Assembly (NCBI GenBank): GCA_030411725.1 | Contig: MU839837.1 | Span: forward strand, 992,001-1,056,000 | Reading direction: 5' to 3' | DNA: 64,000 bases | DNA from: Echria macrotheca | Taxonomy: Eukaryota > Ascomycota > Sordariomycetes > Sordariales > Schizotheciaceae | Shown here: positions 41,811 through 54,286 of the stretch, piece by piece | How the letters are laid out: every line of letters begins with the position of its first letter | Position numbering within the stretch: position 1 is the first letter of the stretch | The notes under the pieces: model-generated | What the model was told of the DNA's origin: nothing | What the model saw: only the letters and a program-made list of their open reading frames with translations | Databases searched by the model: none | Made by a program: the position numbers and the translations under genes

Positions 41811-44800
41811 GGACGCTCAAGAACAGGCATCGCCGGTGTAATTGTAATTCGGGGATTCTACGTCTATTCGCTGGAGGGAGTATGCGGCTTTCCTAATATG
41901 AAAACGAGCAATGGCTAGTATTTTCAGCTTCAGCAATCTACCTCGCGAGCAACAGATCTTGTTCAGTGCACACAATAGCAAAATACACAACCCGCAGTCA
42001 CTCTCAGGTTGACCAAGAACGTTGGCACAAAGAGCACATAGCCCACCCAGCCTTGGACTCTAGCTGCTCCCGTGCGTCTCCGCTGTCACAGCAGAGCTCA
42101 TGGACCGCGGCGCTTCGACAGACATGAAACATACCAGGAGTCGACCTCGAAGTCAAAATAGAACCTCACCGCACTTTCCTCTGCGATAAGCTGAAATTTG
42201 AGGTCATGATCACAAATCCCAATACGTAACAAAAAAAAAAGTGTATATCACCGCCGTCTGGGCTGAACATCTTACAGCGTGACTCAGGGGCACCACAACA
42301 AAACACACAACCAATGAGATATGTCCGCCACTAAGCACCCACCACCGCCCACCACCACAACCCAAAAGCCACCCAAACACACGGTACCTCTAACCGCCAA
42401 CAAGCGCGGTCGCGTCTGCAACACCGCGCAGCGGCATGCAGGGGTATGCGATAAAGTTTTGGATACCGAGATCTTACTTTCCTTCTTTTTGTCTTCCGAC
42501 GTTGTGGATGGAGGGCCTGGCCGCGTAGCCTGGTCGCAGATGCGAAAGTTCGGTGCATACACTACCTACCTATAGCCGTCCACTATCATCAGGTAGTAGA
42601 GGCTATATACAGACAAGGCTGTAGCCTGCCTCTCCGGCGGAGAAGGTATTCCCAGATTTCATGACCGCTGGAAGTACCTTTAGAAGGCTGCTAGAACTAT
42701 TATTACATGCCAAGAAAATCTAGCGCCCACCGGGCGCCGTGATCGTGTCTCTGCTAGTGTATGGTCGGGGCATGGGCTTAGTAAAGGGGTGATGCAGCAT
42801 ATGGCGTCTCTCTATGTACGTAGGTAGATAGGTACTGTCTCGGGCCTAATGCAGCGCTAGCAACCATCAGGCCAATACAACTTCATTCATTTTAGCGCTC
42901 TATACATCTCGTCATCTTGGCCCTAATTGTTACCGGTTGTTTCGAGAGCGGGCAAGGCTAGGAATTCTATATCCGTTTAGTCTTACGGCCCACTGGTGGA
43001 ATAAGGGCGCCCTCATGATGTGTGGCCAAATGTCCCTAACTGGAACCTGATCAAAGAGGGTGGGTGTGCGCATTAGTGGTAGTCAATTCCGTCGAGAGTG
43101 CCCCAAGAAAACAATGGACGAGACAATATGGATTTGCGGCGGCTACAGGAGCTAACCAAAACATAGCTCCCGACCAAGAGACAAAGATTCATTCCAATAG
43201 GGGAACGCAGAAACTGGCCTATCCCCGAGAGGCGCATACAGGCCTGAGGTCCTTCCAGGCTTCCTAAAGAACCACCCGCCGGTATCGCAGGCCTCTCATG
43301 GGATAAGGGTGTCAGGGGTAATCAGTTTTGCTATCGGAGACTTTCTTCGGAAGCAGTTTCGTCAGGCATCTTTCTTCTTGATGCGGTAGCACACACCCGA
43401 TAATGTCCGAGTCAAGGTGGTGTGTGTCGGCGACATTGGAAGCTGATATCGCGCCCGGAAGGAACTCTTCATCACGCTCAGACAAGTCTAGATTGCTGGC
43501 TAGCTTGACAGCCACGTTATAGTTTGCATGCAACAGCGGGACACAGGGGAGCCGAGTCCAATGTGTTTTACAAACACTCAAATCCGCTATGACCATAGGT
43601 ATCTAAACATAGAACCTCGGAAAAATATAGTATGGCAAAAAGTCTGGTTCAGTCTCCGGGGACGGACGTACTGTCCCAGTTTCCGGTTCCGCCAACCCTT
43701 CCGAAGGATACAAGACCCAAGCTCCTAGATATTGCAAAGACACCAAAAAAGCCAAGCCACACTCAACAAACACACACCTCTGCAAGTCCAAAGTGTCTCT
43801 TTAATTAATCACCGTAAGGGTTACACGTGCATGGCATGGAACCCATTCCAAATCCCCTCCGCATCCCCACCTCAGGAAATCCTCCCGTGATAAACAACGA
43901 ACCACCCCCCAACCAACCACTCCAACCACCCCGTACTCCAACTCTCATTGCCGGCGTCATCCCACCATCCGGGGACGCAAAAGGGGCGTTTCCGTAACTA
44001 GCTCTCAAGCCGAAAGAAAGGATTCAAGATTGCCACATAGAGAGAAAGAGAGAAACCAACCACCAGGCAGTCAATAGTGGCAGGCACCCACAATCCCACA
44101 TCAAGATAATAAACAACCCCAAGCCACAGCCAGCCCCGTCCAGATAGTACATTAACAATCCATCCTAGACTACCACCATCCCATCATCATCCATCCCTAC
44201 CTACCCATGTCTCTGTTCATATTAACACGACGGTATATAAATGCAAGTTGCCCTCGCCAAGCAAATGTCATCTCCATCTCTCCAAATTACTAGCGTGGCG
44301 TTGCGTTGAACGGGGTCCCGTTGGGGTCAGTGTGGTCACGGTTCACGGTGCACAGCTGACCGGGTCCTATCTTTTCAAAGGCATACCCCATCTATCCGTA
44401 AATTAAAATCTTGACAAGGCCTGGCTGCAACGTCGCCCTCTCGTAAAAAGGGAGAGTCCGGTAGCGAAAGGCAGGTACGCGTTTTCTCGCTTACTCGCTT
44501 GTTTGCTCCGGGCTGAATCATAGGCAGACTTTTTGTTGGAGAAAGAGAGACACACAACAAACGGAAACTTGTTGTTTCGACAACCTGACGCGTTCTCCTA
44601 ATTGCACTGATAAAACCCAAATATTCAGTTCAGCCTACCGGCTAGATGAGCTAAGACGATAAAGTGCTGTGTTAGTACGAGATAGCTGCATGGTTAGTTA
44701 TCAGCTCCCTGAAGGCCCCAAAATACATGATAACCAACCCACATGAAGCTATCGCAAGCTTCAACGCCAATCGCAGGCACCAAAGCAAGTAGGATGGCGA

Positions 44801-47800
44801 CATCGGCCACAAACCCCCACCTAGGGCGAACGCCAACAACCGGGCATGATATGACCCCGACACCACCATCAAAGACCTGCGTGATTCTCGCAACAGCAAC
44901 AAGCCGGCCGGCGTCAAAGCACCGGCAGACAAGCACTCCCGTCGGCGACCAAAGCAGCGCCGACAAGACTGCAAAACAAGCCGCTTGGACGCCGCGGCGG
45001 CGCCCCGGGGGGCTTATTAATAGCTCCCTTGATTGGAGACCAACCCGCCATCTCCAATCAGGCCGCATCGACGGTGTTGGTTGCATCCCAGCCCGCACGT
45101 GAAACCCAGATGCAACCCAAACCAAATCCGGCCGTGCTCGACAAATCATCTTGGCTCGCTGCCAGTCCACCCGAGCAAAAGTTGCCCGATGGCCCCGAGC
45201 TGCTCAGAAAACTCGACCCTCGCAGCGGCTTTCGTCGGATTTAGCACCACCACCGGGTGCTCAGCGCCCATCATTACACAGCAGCAGCGGCGGCGTGATA
45301 GTGCGCTCGCGGATTCCCGCAGAGCAGCAAGCCTCCTTCATGCAAAAAGCAGCAACCCGGCAGAGGGCTCGCGGGGGCAACAACGAAAAGAAAAAGATTT
45401 ACCGGATTGGGTATAACGGGACGGCCACGGGAACGACAGCTTGATAGCGGTGACCGAGACAGTGGTTAATATATGCAGTCGAGGTGCAAACAGTTTATAT
45501 AGATTGCCGCACTCTCATCCGTCATGCCCCCTATCGCTACCCAAACCTGAATCGAAGCCGTCGAAGATTCCAAAGCCAGGGATTTTGGCCGAGGGGGGCG
45601 GGGTTTCTTTGTACCCCGCTTGACGAGAAGGGCTGCCCGATGGATACCTAGATATGTCAGTTGTCTTTCCCGATGGTTTCAGCCAGGGGTGAAAATAAGT
45701 CCAAGGCTCGAATGGGCCAAGGAGCGCGAGCATCCGCCGGGCTGGGCCTTTCGCCTCCAGACGCCCCAAGGGCATCTTACGGTCAGCGACGACCGAAGGA
45801 CGACCGGCTAGACGTACGTAACCTTGTTGAAGGGGGAGTGGGGAAGCAGCCGGCGAGGAGCAAATCCCAGCCCGTAGCTGTCCCTCAGGTACCGCCAGGC
45901 TCACAGCCACCTGCATGTGCCTGCAGGCAGACTAAGGCAGCGCCCATGCCTTCCGCAGCGAGTCGCACAAGACTTGGTACGGCACGTACGGGTACAGGCG
46001 GATCTGGACACGTTTGGGGCCCAGCATCAGCTCGACCGTCATTAATGCGAAACCGCGGGGCTGGGTGTTGAAAATCTCTTGGAATTCCACCAGTGGCTCG
46101 TGCCGCGATGTCAGGTATATCCAGCCATGTTATAGGAACCCGTCCACCAACCGATTTCTCGGACACGGCGGGCCCCAGTGGCGCGCTGGCCGGGGGGGTT
46201 GGAGCGGCTGCGGGTACCGGACCAGCTTCCGGCCTGTGTGGCCGAGACTCTCGGAGCCTGACGGCCCTCCGCGCCGAGGATTCGCCAGCTGTGCCGTGCG
46301 CGCCGCGAATAGAAGGCGACCCTTTCCCTTGTGGTCGAGCATGGCCCAACTCTCTGGTCTTCCGTAAAATAAATCGATGCCGACTCATTTAGATGGCGGG
46401 AGACGCTGTCCTCGACCCCTGGGCTGGGCCGACGGGCAAGACGGGTAGGTAACGTCGCCTGCGGGAAGAGCCTCTGGCAGCGCAATCCAACAACAACACA
46501 CAGCCTTGTTGGTGCTCCGGAGCTGTTGACCGACTGGACGTAGGTACTATCCGGAGCCATCTGGCGGCTGGCAGCCCGAAAGTTGACCGGTTGTACCTGG
46601 ACGACGGCAGCTAGGCCGTGCCGTATATTTCGCCACGTCGTAACCATATATTCGCTGTCCCACGCGACCGCAAGCATCGACGGCTGGGACGAGCTGGCCA
46701 TTTATTGCGCAGATTGCGGCGCTCTAGATGGACGTGGTCGTCAGCTGGACGTTGTGGTGCCTCGTTCATGCATGCGTTTGTTGCGGTTTGGCGGCCGGTG
46801 CTGATCGGTCGCTGGCCTGGTCCCTGAATGCGCTGATAGGCGCTCTGACGTGCTGCGACAGCGGTCCGTCCAGGGCCAGGAACAGCTGCCGGAACTTTGT
46901 GCCACACTGTTCTGACGATGCAACCAGCTCGGCGCAATTCTCCGGACACCGGCGCCGGATTCAAGCAGCAGAGAAAGGAAACGCAAACAATTTTCTGGGT
47001 CCTTGCAGCACGACGAGAAAGTGCCCCGCCAACAGGCTGGGTATGCCCCGCAATCTCATGCACCGCTTGCGGTTTTGAGAGATGATGACGCAATAATGTT
47101 ATCCATGTGGAGGGGACCTTGCGATAACAAGAGGGGCCGACATGTTGCAGATCGCCGTCCACGATCCCGACGGCGATGTCCTGGTCTCTGACATGGCTGG
47201 GATATCGGTCGGGAGCCGGCTGGGACGAACCAAGGTAGCCTAGCACACTAGCACGCCCGAGGGAACCGTGGAAACGTTGTTCCACAACTTCAAGAAGGAA
47301 TAAGCTCCGCGCCGCACAGCAGAGTCCCTGCACGCAGAACGCAAAGACAAAGTCGACAGCTCAGACCACCCGGGCCGGATCTGGTGTGCATCGAGGACGC
47401 CACCACGAGCCGAGAGATACGATATACACTACTTAAGCAGTATCGCCAATATCCATCACGAGGCCCGCCATCGTCTATTTCCAAGCGAGCTGCGAGGGGG
47501 GCGACATTCAGGAACAAGACAAGCGAAACAGGTACCGCTGCAACCGGGCAGACCTAGGCACGGCGAACAAAGGAAGCGGCGCACCGCAGGCAAGACACTA
47601 GCACCAGATCGAAGTCTGCCTCAGTAGCCCAGGTTTTTCGTCGCCAAGGCCCCTTCAGGCATCGCATCACAGCGAACTGCCCTGCTTGGCTGTCGGCACC
47701 TTCCATCGCGGCGCCTCTGACTCAGACTTGTGACCGGATTGTGCAATTATTGTGCCATGGCGACGTCCCTTGGCTGGCCAGATGACCCGCGTTGGAGTTT

Positions 47801-49869
47801 TGGACTTGTGTGCGCTCATATGTGGTAGAGTGGCTGCCCCTCTCTGCCCTCGCACACGCGATAGGTAATAAGATAGGGGCTCGAGCCTCCAGTCCGGCAA
47901 AATCGAGACCACCAGCTGTGTGGGTTGTACATACGAGGGGATGGCTGGGCGGCGGGCCACTGAGTTGCGCTTACTCTGGAGTATTAAGACGGTATTGAGG
48001 TGAAAGAGCCTGTGAGGCGAGTTGAAGGACCGGCGACCCAGCCCCTCCATCGTCGGCGACGCAAACGTCCGGGAATGGGCAGGACAAACCAACCGTCGTC
48101 TGACGGTCTGCGCTAAGCCCGACCGGGGCGGATTTGGCAGGTTCGCCCCTCATTTTACCGCCTCTTTATTTTGTGGTCGGTGCGATTTGGAGGGGCCGCC
48201 CCCACCACAGGCTGGGAGATGGAGTGTTGCTCCTGCAGCAACTTTCTGTCCTGACGCCGTCACTGCCGTTTTCTGGCCTCGAGTTGCATGTCTTTTATGC
48301 TATCTGCAATCCTCGCGGCGCAACACCGCGACTCCCATCTCGCCCTGCCACCCTCTTCGCCGCACTCCTTGTGACTCGAAGCTGGCAGTCAGTCCCGCAC
48401 AAGTGCTCTTTGCTGTGGTCTCCGCCGGTCCCTGTTCCAGCTTCCTCCATCCCCACCTGCACTCTGCCAGGCACTCCCCACCCGCAGGATCCTGGTGCCC
48501 TCCAGCGAGCACCGTGTGACAGGTCTAACTCAGGAAAAGTATCCGCCAAGCCAGGGCCGGCGCAAGTGTGTTGTAATCGTGCACCACCACATCGAGCCAG
48601 CTCGCACCGGCTGTCGCCCATCGCTCGCCTACTACAACAGCTCCATCGCTCCCGCCTCGAAACGCTCGTCGGCTCAGAATACCACCCGTGTGTCTTGACG
48701 ATTTCCCCTCCCCGCCGCACAGTCTGCCCGTCAGCCGCGTTTCGCGACGCACATCGATACGTTCACCGTCCTGCCACGCAGAAGCAAAAAGGCGCTCACG
48801 GCCCCGCGCCCTGGCAGGTCGCCACCATTAGGTACCGCCATCCTCGACGCTGACCCCTCTCCCAACCAAACTCGAGACAGCTGTGCCCAGAGGTACCTGC
48901 TGTGGCTCCCTGCGTTCAGCCTGATTCACCCATACCGAGATCCGCCAGTGGACTTGTCCGATAGGGACGACCGCGCATTGGCCACGCTCAGGGCGGCCGT
49001 ATCCTTCAAGACCATCTTCCGCCGGTGGTTGGTCCCTTCGACCCAGTAGTTCGCTCACCAGCGGCGGCGGGCAAGAAGCAGACCAGCCAACAAGAAGAGG
49101 CTTTCCCATGCCGGTTGAGATCGCGTCGCAGGCCCAGTGCTTCCAGGCCTGCTGCAGTCGAGCTGCTAGCGGGGAACCGCTCGGGTGACGGGCTCCAGGA
49201 GGACGGCATCAGATGCAGCTTCTGGCCTCATCCTGATCTATCCGGTCTCCCGTAATCCCACTGCATCCACCCTCGGTCGACACCAGCACCTCGCCACACC
49301 ACACTCGCGACCCCCCTGCCTCCTGCAACAAAGACGAGTTGACGGCTTCCGATCCTCACGGCGTCCTGGGACCTGCTTCTCTCGCTCTCCCACTTGACGC
49401 ATCTCCCCGGCACTGGCGGCCCATTAGTTGTCCTACGAAGATGTGTTTCTGATCGACCCGCTCCAGTCGCCTCAGTTCAGCCTGTGCCTGTGCCGCTTCG
49501 AGATCCCCACTCAGATCCCGGAACGTAGTGCAGACTAGAAAGGGATTTTCCTCATCGCGCTCCCTCCGAAGACCGTTGACCCGGCAATATTCTCGAAACT
49601 GGCTTTCTGCGACCAAAATCTAGTGGCATGAGTAGGCTCGGCCGTCGATTCCCGTTCCGCCCCGGCCACTCGATTTGTTGTTAGTCGCAATTATTTCCAA
49701 ACCTTGGCCTGCTCGCGCCGCCGCTCCCCGCACTTTTTACCCCTGCCGCCGACTTTGGCTGGCCCTCAGCCTCATCGGGCTGTCCGCATATCTACTCGCC
49801 CACCCCGCCTGCAGTCATCGCCCCTGGCTGCGCTCTTCATCGCACTCACCACCACACACGCCTCTCACC
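41811..49869. other. 8-kb region without recognisable genes
   Basis: The longest gene-free stretch of the window. The 41.8-44.3 kb part is of mixed composition with short TAGGTA-type repeats and CA/CCA-rich tracts. From 44.7 to 49.8 kb it is GC-rich, with many overlapping frames on both strands that look like composition artefacts. The final 700 bp before the C2H2 gene are C/CT-rich, as in long fungal leaders. It may be a large regulatory region or a long 5' leader of the C2H2 gene, or contain non-coding transcripts. I see no tRNA, rRNA or transposon in it. Confidence 0.5.
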
Positions 49870-52019
49870 ATGGCTGCAGCCTTTCGCCCAGTCAACACGC
49901 CGTTGACCACGGACGACGCAGCGAGAGAGGAATCAGTACCGTCGCCCGTGACGCCGAGACCGAATACAGCGCCTGTGCAAATAACGAACGTCATGGACGA
50001 CGCCACCACGCCGACCCGTGCCAACTTTGGTGCCAGCGCCGCGCTGGCATCGCAAAAGCCTCTTCCCACATCTCCGTTCCCCGAATCCGTCCAGATTCCC
50101 GAGTCGGTCGATCAGAGCGATGTTCCGAAGCGCGAGAACTCGCAGCGCTCGAGGAAGTCCAAGGACTCGGACGACATGGACATGGATGACTCGGATGGCG
50201 AAGGAGTCGCGGGCGACGACGGCGCCGGATCGGACGACGAAAGTGTCAATGCCGACGGCACCAAATCCAAGAAGAAGAAGTCGCAGAGGTTTTATTGCAC
50301 TGATTACCCGCCATGTAACCTCAGCTTCACCAGGAGCGAGCATTTGGCGCGGCATATTCGGTAAGTGGATCTTCTCATAGGTGAGACCAGGGCAGATGAC
50401 TGACGGTTTGCGATATCAGAAAACACACCGGGGAACGCCCTTTCCAGTGTCACTGCTCGCGACGCTTCTCACGGCTCGATAACCTCAGACAACACGCCCA
50501 GACTGTCCACGTCAACGAGGATATTCCGATCGACTCGCTGGCCGCTACTGGTACCCGGTTCCAGAGACAGATAAGGACTGACAGGGTGCGCCAAGCAGGG
50601 GGTAGGGCGAGATCGTCAACGGCCGGCAGCGTCGGGTCGGTCCAACGTGGCCACTCGAAGTCATTGTCGACGTCAAGTATCGCTTCTATCAGCTCGATGG
50701 GGTCCACGTATGGCGCCAACGAGGCCCGTCGCCGGCCACCACCGCTCGTTATGGCAGACCCTCGATCGCGACCAACGCTCGAACCATACCGCGGTCTCGA
50801 TGGACAATACTACCGCCCTCCGTCCCCCAGCGACTTCAGCACCCCGACTTCTGCCACCTTCTCCAACGGACAGGGAAGTCCCCGGTGGGGCTCAGGCGTT
50901 GCGTCTCCCAACTCATCTCACTCGAGATCACATAGCATGTATGCCGGGTCTCGGACACCGGGTCGTCGGCTTAGTGTCCCATCTGGTGGCAACCCCTTCC
51001 AGTCTCCTCACGGGGCAAACCTGCGGGGCCCTCTATTCGGACCCCCCGGGATTAATACCTCAAACGGCGGGGCGTTTTCCCCTGGCCAGGGTAGCCTCTT
51101 GTCCTCCCCTACTGTTTCAACATCTGGGTGGTCGAGGCGCGACTCGATCGGCAGTGCTGCGGATGAGGCTTGGAGACGGAAGACTTGGCACCCTGACACT
51201 CGGGACTACAACGGTGCAAGCCGGCTGAACCAAGTCCTTACGCAATCTCAGATACCCGCCACGACGTTGACGCTCCCGGCGGCAAACCAGGGTAGTAACC
51301 AGCAACAGCCGCTTCGCCTGCCAGGCATCGAGTCATTCGATCCCATTCCGCGCCGCCCGGCGACGCCACCGAGGCGCATTCCGTCTCCGATGATGGTCGA
51401 TTCTGACCATCCTAACCCGATTATCCTGCTGCCGGGCAGCGAGCACGGTGGTAACGAGCGACGAGACCCGACTACTCAATGGGACATGGGCCTACATCGC
51501 GGCTTGACCAGGCTTGATATCAACACGCCGCCAAGAGACAGCGCTGGCGCATGGGCAAGGGAGGTGAACCAAGCTGTCCTTGCTCAGGCTGAACAGGCTC
51601 GTGTGGCCCCGATGCAACCTACTGTGCGCTTCGATTCCGAAGTTAAAACGGTCCAGGTCCCCACCACCTCAGCACCGTCAAGCGGTCCGGCGGGTATGGG
51701 CCGTCATCAGTACACGATGTCTGCCCCGTCCATCAGCACCCCGAGGGAGTCCAAGCGACATGGTTGGTATCATGGCCCCGTCACTGTACATCCTCCTGGA
51801 GAGCCAGGCCCCGAGGGCAGCCGATCGCACGTGGATCGTATCGTTCACCCCAATATGACTGCGTTCCAGGGTTTTCCCGCCAGGGAACCCCCGGTTGTGC
51901 ATCAGCAGGCCAGCCACGGCGTGGACAGGATGGAGCGGATCATGGAACGACCACACCCCACAAACAATGCACGGCTCGAAGCTTTGGTAGCTGTCGCCAC
52001 TGGAGAGACAGCCTACTAG
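49870..52019 (+). CDS. C2H2 zinc-finger transcription factor (Nrg1/CSP-1 type)
   Basis: Two exons (49870-50360 and 50420-52019) are joined by a 59-nt intron (GTAAGT donor, CTGAC branch, CAG acceptor) in phase 2, giving 696 residues. A Lys-rich patch (KSKKKKSQR) precedes two C2H2 fingers at about residues 143-194. Finger 1 has ligands C143, C149, H162 and H166. Finger 2 starts FQCHCSRRFSRLDNLRQHAQ and has only one residue between its cysteines. The intron splits the linker between the fingers. Acidic Asp/Ser-rich sequence lies before the fingers, and a long disordered Ser/Pro/Arg region after them. From memory the finger pair resembles Neurospora CSP-1 and yeast Nrg-type repressors, which act at promoters in the nucleus; orthology is unproven. 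The start is the first ATG of the frame with a CACC context. An 8-kb gene-free region upstream suggests complex control. Confidence 0.9.
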
Positions 52020-54286
52020 ATCCGCATCGCTCTCATTTTTAAATGACTCACCAAATTGTTCTTTTGTTTACGCAATTTCTGTTTCGACTTTTCCTTACTT
52101 GATACGGCTCGGCTTATTGGCTTTTGCGCGGCGTCTGGATTGGGCGATACAACGGTGGCTTCATTGCTGGCGGTTGGCATTGTTGGCATTTCTTGGGAAT
52201 GATACCAGTCATCTGGCCACCACTACACTCGCTGCATCAACACGGTTTGGGATACATTGTCACTCACTACACGGTTTCCAGCATATGATACCATCTCACC
52301 ACTCTGCACACTCGCTGGGTAAATACGGCTTTTTCTCGTTGGTCCTGGGGCGTTGTCTGAGCAATCTAGAGCCTTTGGGCTGTTTGGGTTACGCCACGTT
52401 ATGACTTTTTCCTTGGTTCACTTGGTTACGATGGGAATCGGGGTTCGGACAGGATAACAGAGATACCCATCGGCTCGCGGCGTCGGCCGGAGTCGAGGAT
52501 GGGCAGTTTTGTTTGGGAATGGGCATCTTTTAATGGGGGCAAAGGGACGGGCACGGGTGACATGACGATAACGACCGGAATGATTTTTATGAGACGAAGT
52601 GGAGGAAATGTATGCCACCTGCCCGTAGGACACTACTTGCTACATATTACGCATATCTTTACCGTGTATTCGATGCTTGCTGTGTCTGTGTCTGATTTTG
52701 GTGCTGTTGGTGGTGGTGCGGTGTGGGGGATGGATGTTGCATGTTGTTTGCCTCGGTGGATTCAACGTTCGGCGGCAAAGCTGGTGGGCGGCGATGGCGG
52801 CACAGCGGAGTTGGTGAAGCTACACAATAATTTGATGAAAAATGTGAGATGTGAGATGTGACACAGAGAATTATCCGGTTTTGTAAAAGGGTTATGTGTC
52901 AATGTTTGCTAAACAGATAAGTTAAAAAGATGACACTCTAGACCGAGCGAGACCGAACTTCCCCCTGGGGCGGGGGGTTTACTGTGGTATGCAAGGGGCG
53001 GCGAAGGGTGGACGTTGTTTGATGATGTCGGTCTGACTGCTTGGATGCTTTCACGTCGGCTGCCGGAGCGGCTCATCTGTCGGTCGGTACCTTGCTTGTT
53101 GCTTGGTTGCTTGCCAAGAACAAGTGAGTTGTGAGTTAGTCACCTGCGTGGTTTTGTGTTTTGTGGGTTTGTTTTAATATATCCCGAGCGTTCCGGTCGT
53201 GTGTCTCTCTGTCAGTTTCAGGAACAACTGGGTGTGGGTGGGTGTGGGTGAGTCGGCGATGGAACCCGGGGGCAGGGGGCGGCGGCGTTGTGCCTGACGA
53301 TTACTTGTACGGTACAAACTTCAGGTTTACTGGCCAATGGAACTTAACTCCCCTTACTTGCCATGTGGAGATCAGTTACCGGAGAGTTAGAATACTTGGT
53401 TTCCAAGTTCCTACCAACTTACCCCCAAGAAATAATACCAACCGGACATCAACAACAATGGTAAGGTAGTAAAGAAGCAAGTGGTCACGTTGGTACCTAC
53501 ATATGGAGCGGCGACTCCGTCCCACTCCATGTCCCTCGCCATGCTCGCCATGAGACATGACACAAAACACGATAATAATAATGAGTAAAGTAAAATAGAG
53601 AGAGGGACCGCTTACCCCTTTAGGGGTGGAAGGAAGCCTTCGGGTTCTTACGGTTTAAGACAAATAATAATAAGTACCTATTCTCGGGAATCCCGGTTAT
53701 CCCGGTCATATTTTTTTTCTTTCTTTCTTCTTCCCTGTCTTTTCCCTGCCTGCCTGGATGAGTGAGTGATGGTGGCATGTTGGTTCGTTCCGTTGTTCGG
53801 AAGCAGGTGAGCAGGTTGCATTGGCGGCGGCGGCATTGGTGCTCACCTCATCCCCACGTCCCGCACCACCCTTCCTTCATCCCCCCCCTTTCTCGAAGCC
53901 TGAGGCTTGTGGGCAGGACAGGACAGGTACCAGGGGAATATTTGTCGCACATAATATGTAGGATTGGGCGGCGTCTTATGGCACGGGATCACAGCCCGGG
54001 AGGCATCAGATAGCAAACTCCGCGTGACGGAAATCACCGTGTGCTGTCAACAGAGATAGACCGACAGTGGATATACAATGCAAAGACGCTGGTATTTGAA
54101 GCCATCTATATGTCGTCATGGTAAATAATAACCAAATAGCCTCCACCCATTCCTGTTTTCTCCCATGTAGAGATCCGTACCCCATATCCAAACACCATGT
54201 AACGCCCGAGATCAAGCCATGCCAAATACACCTTCCACAGCTGCGATGACTCTTCATCGTCCCGTACATGTCATATGACTGTCAGA
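52020..54286. other. Convergent intergenic region
   Basis: About 2.3 kb between the convergent C2H2 and membrane-protein genes. It is rich in short G/T- and TTG-type low-complexity runs and has several short frames, none protein-like. It includes long 3' untranslated regions presumably. Confidence 0.5.

Noticed and set aside
43312..43596. 94-codon minus frame
   Set aside because: No recognised motif and no supporting splice signals; left as non-coding.
44694..47333. Several overlapping frames of 100-240 codons on both strands
   Set aside because: They are expected in GC-rich DNA, change frame repeatedly and show no family features or splice-supported continuation.
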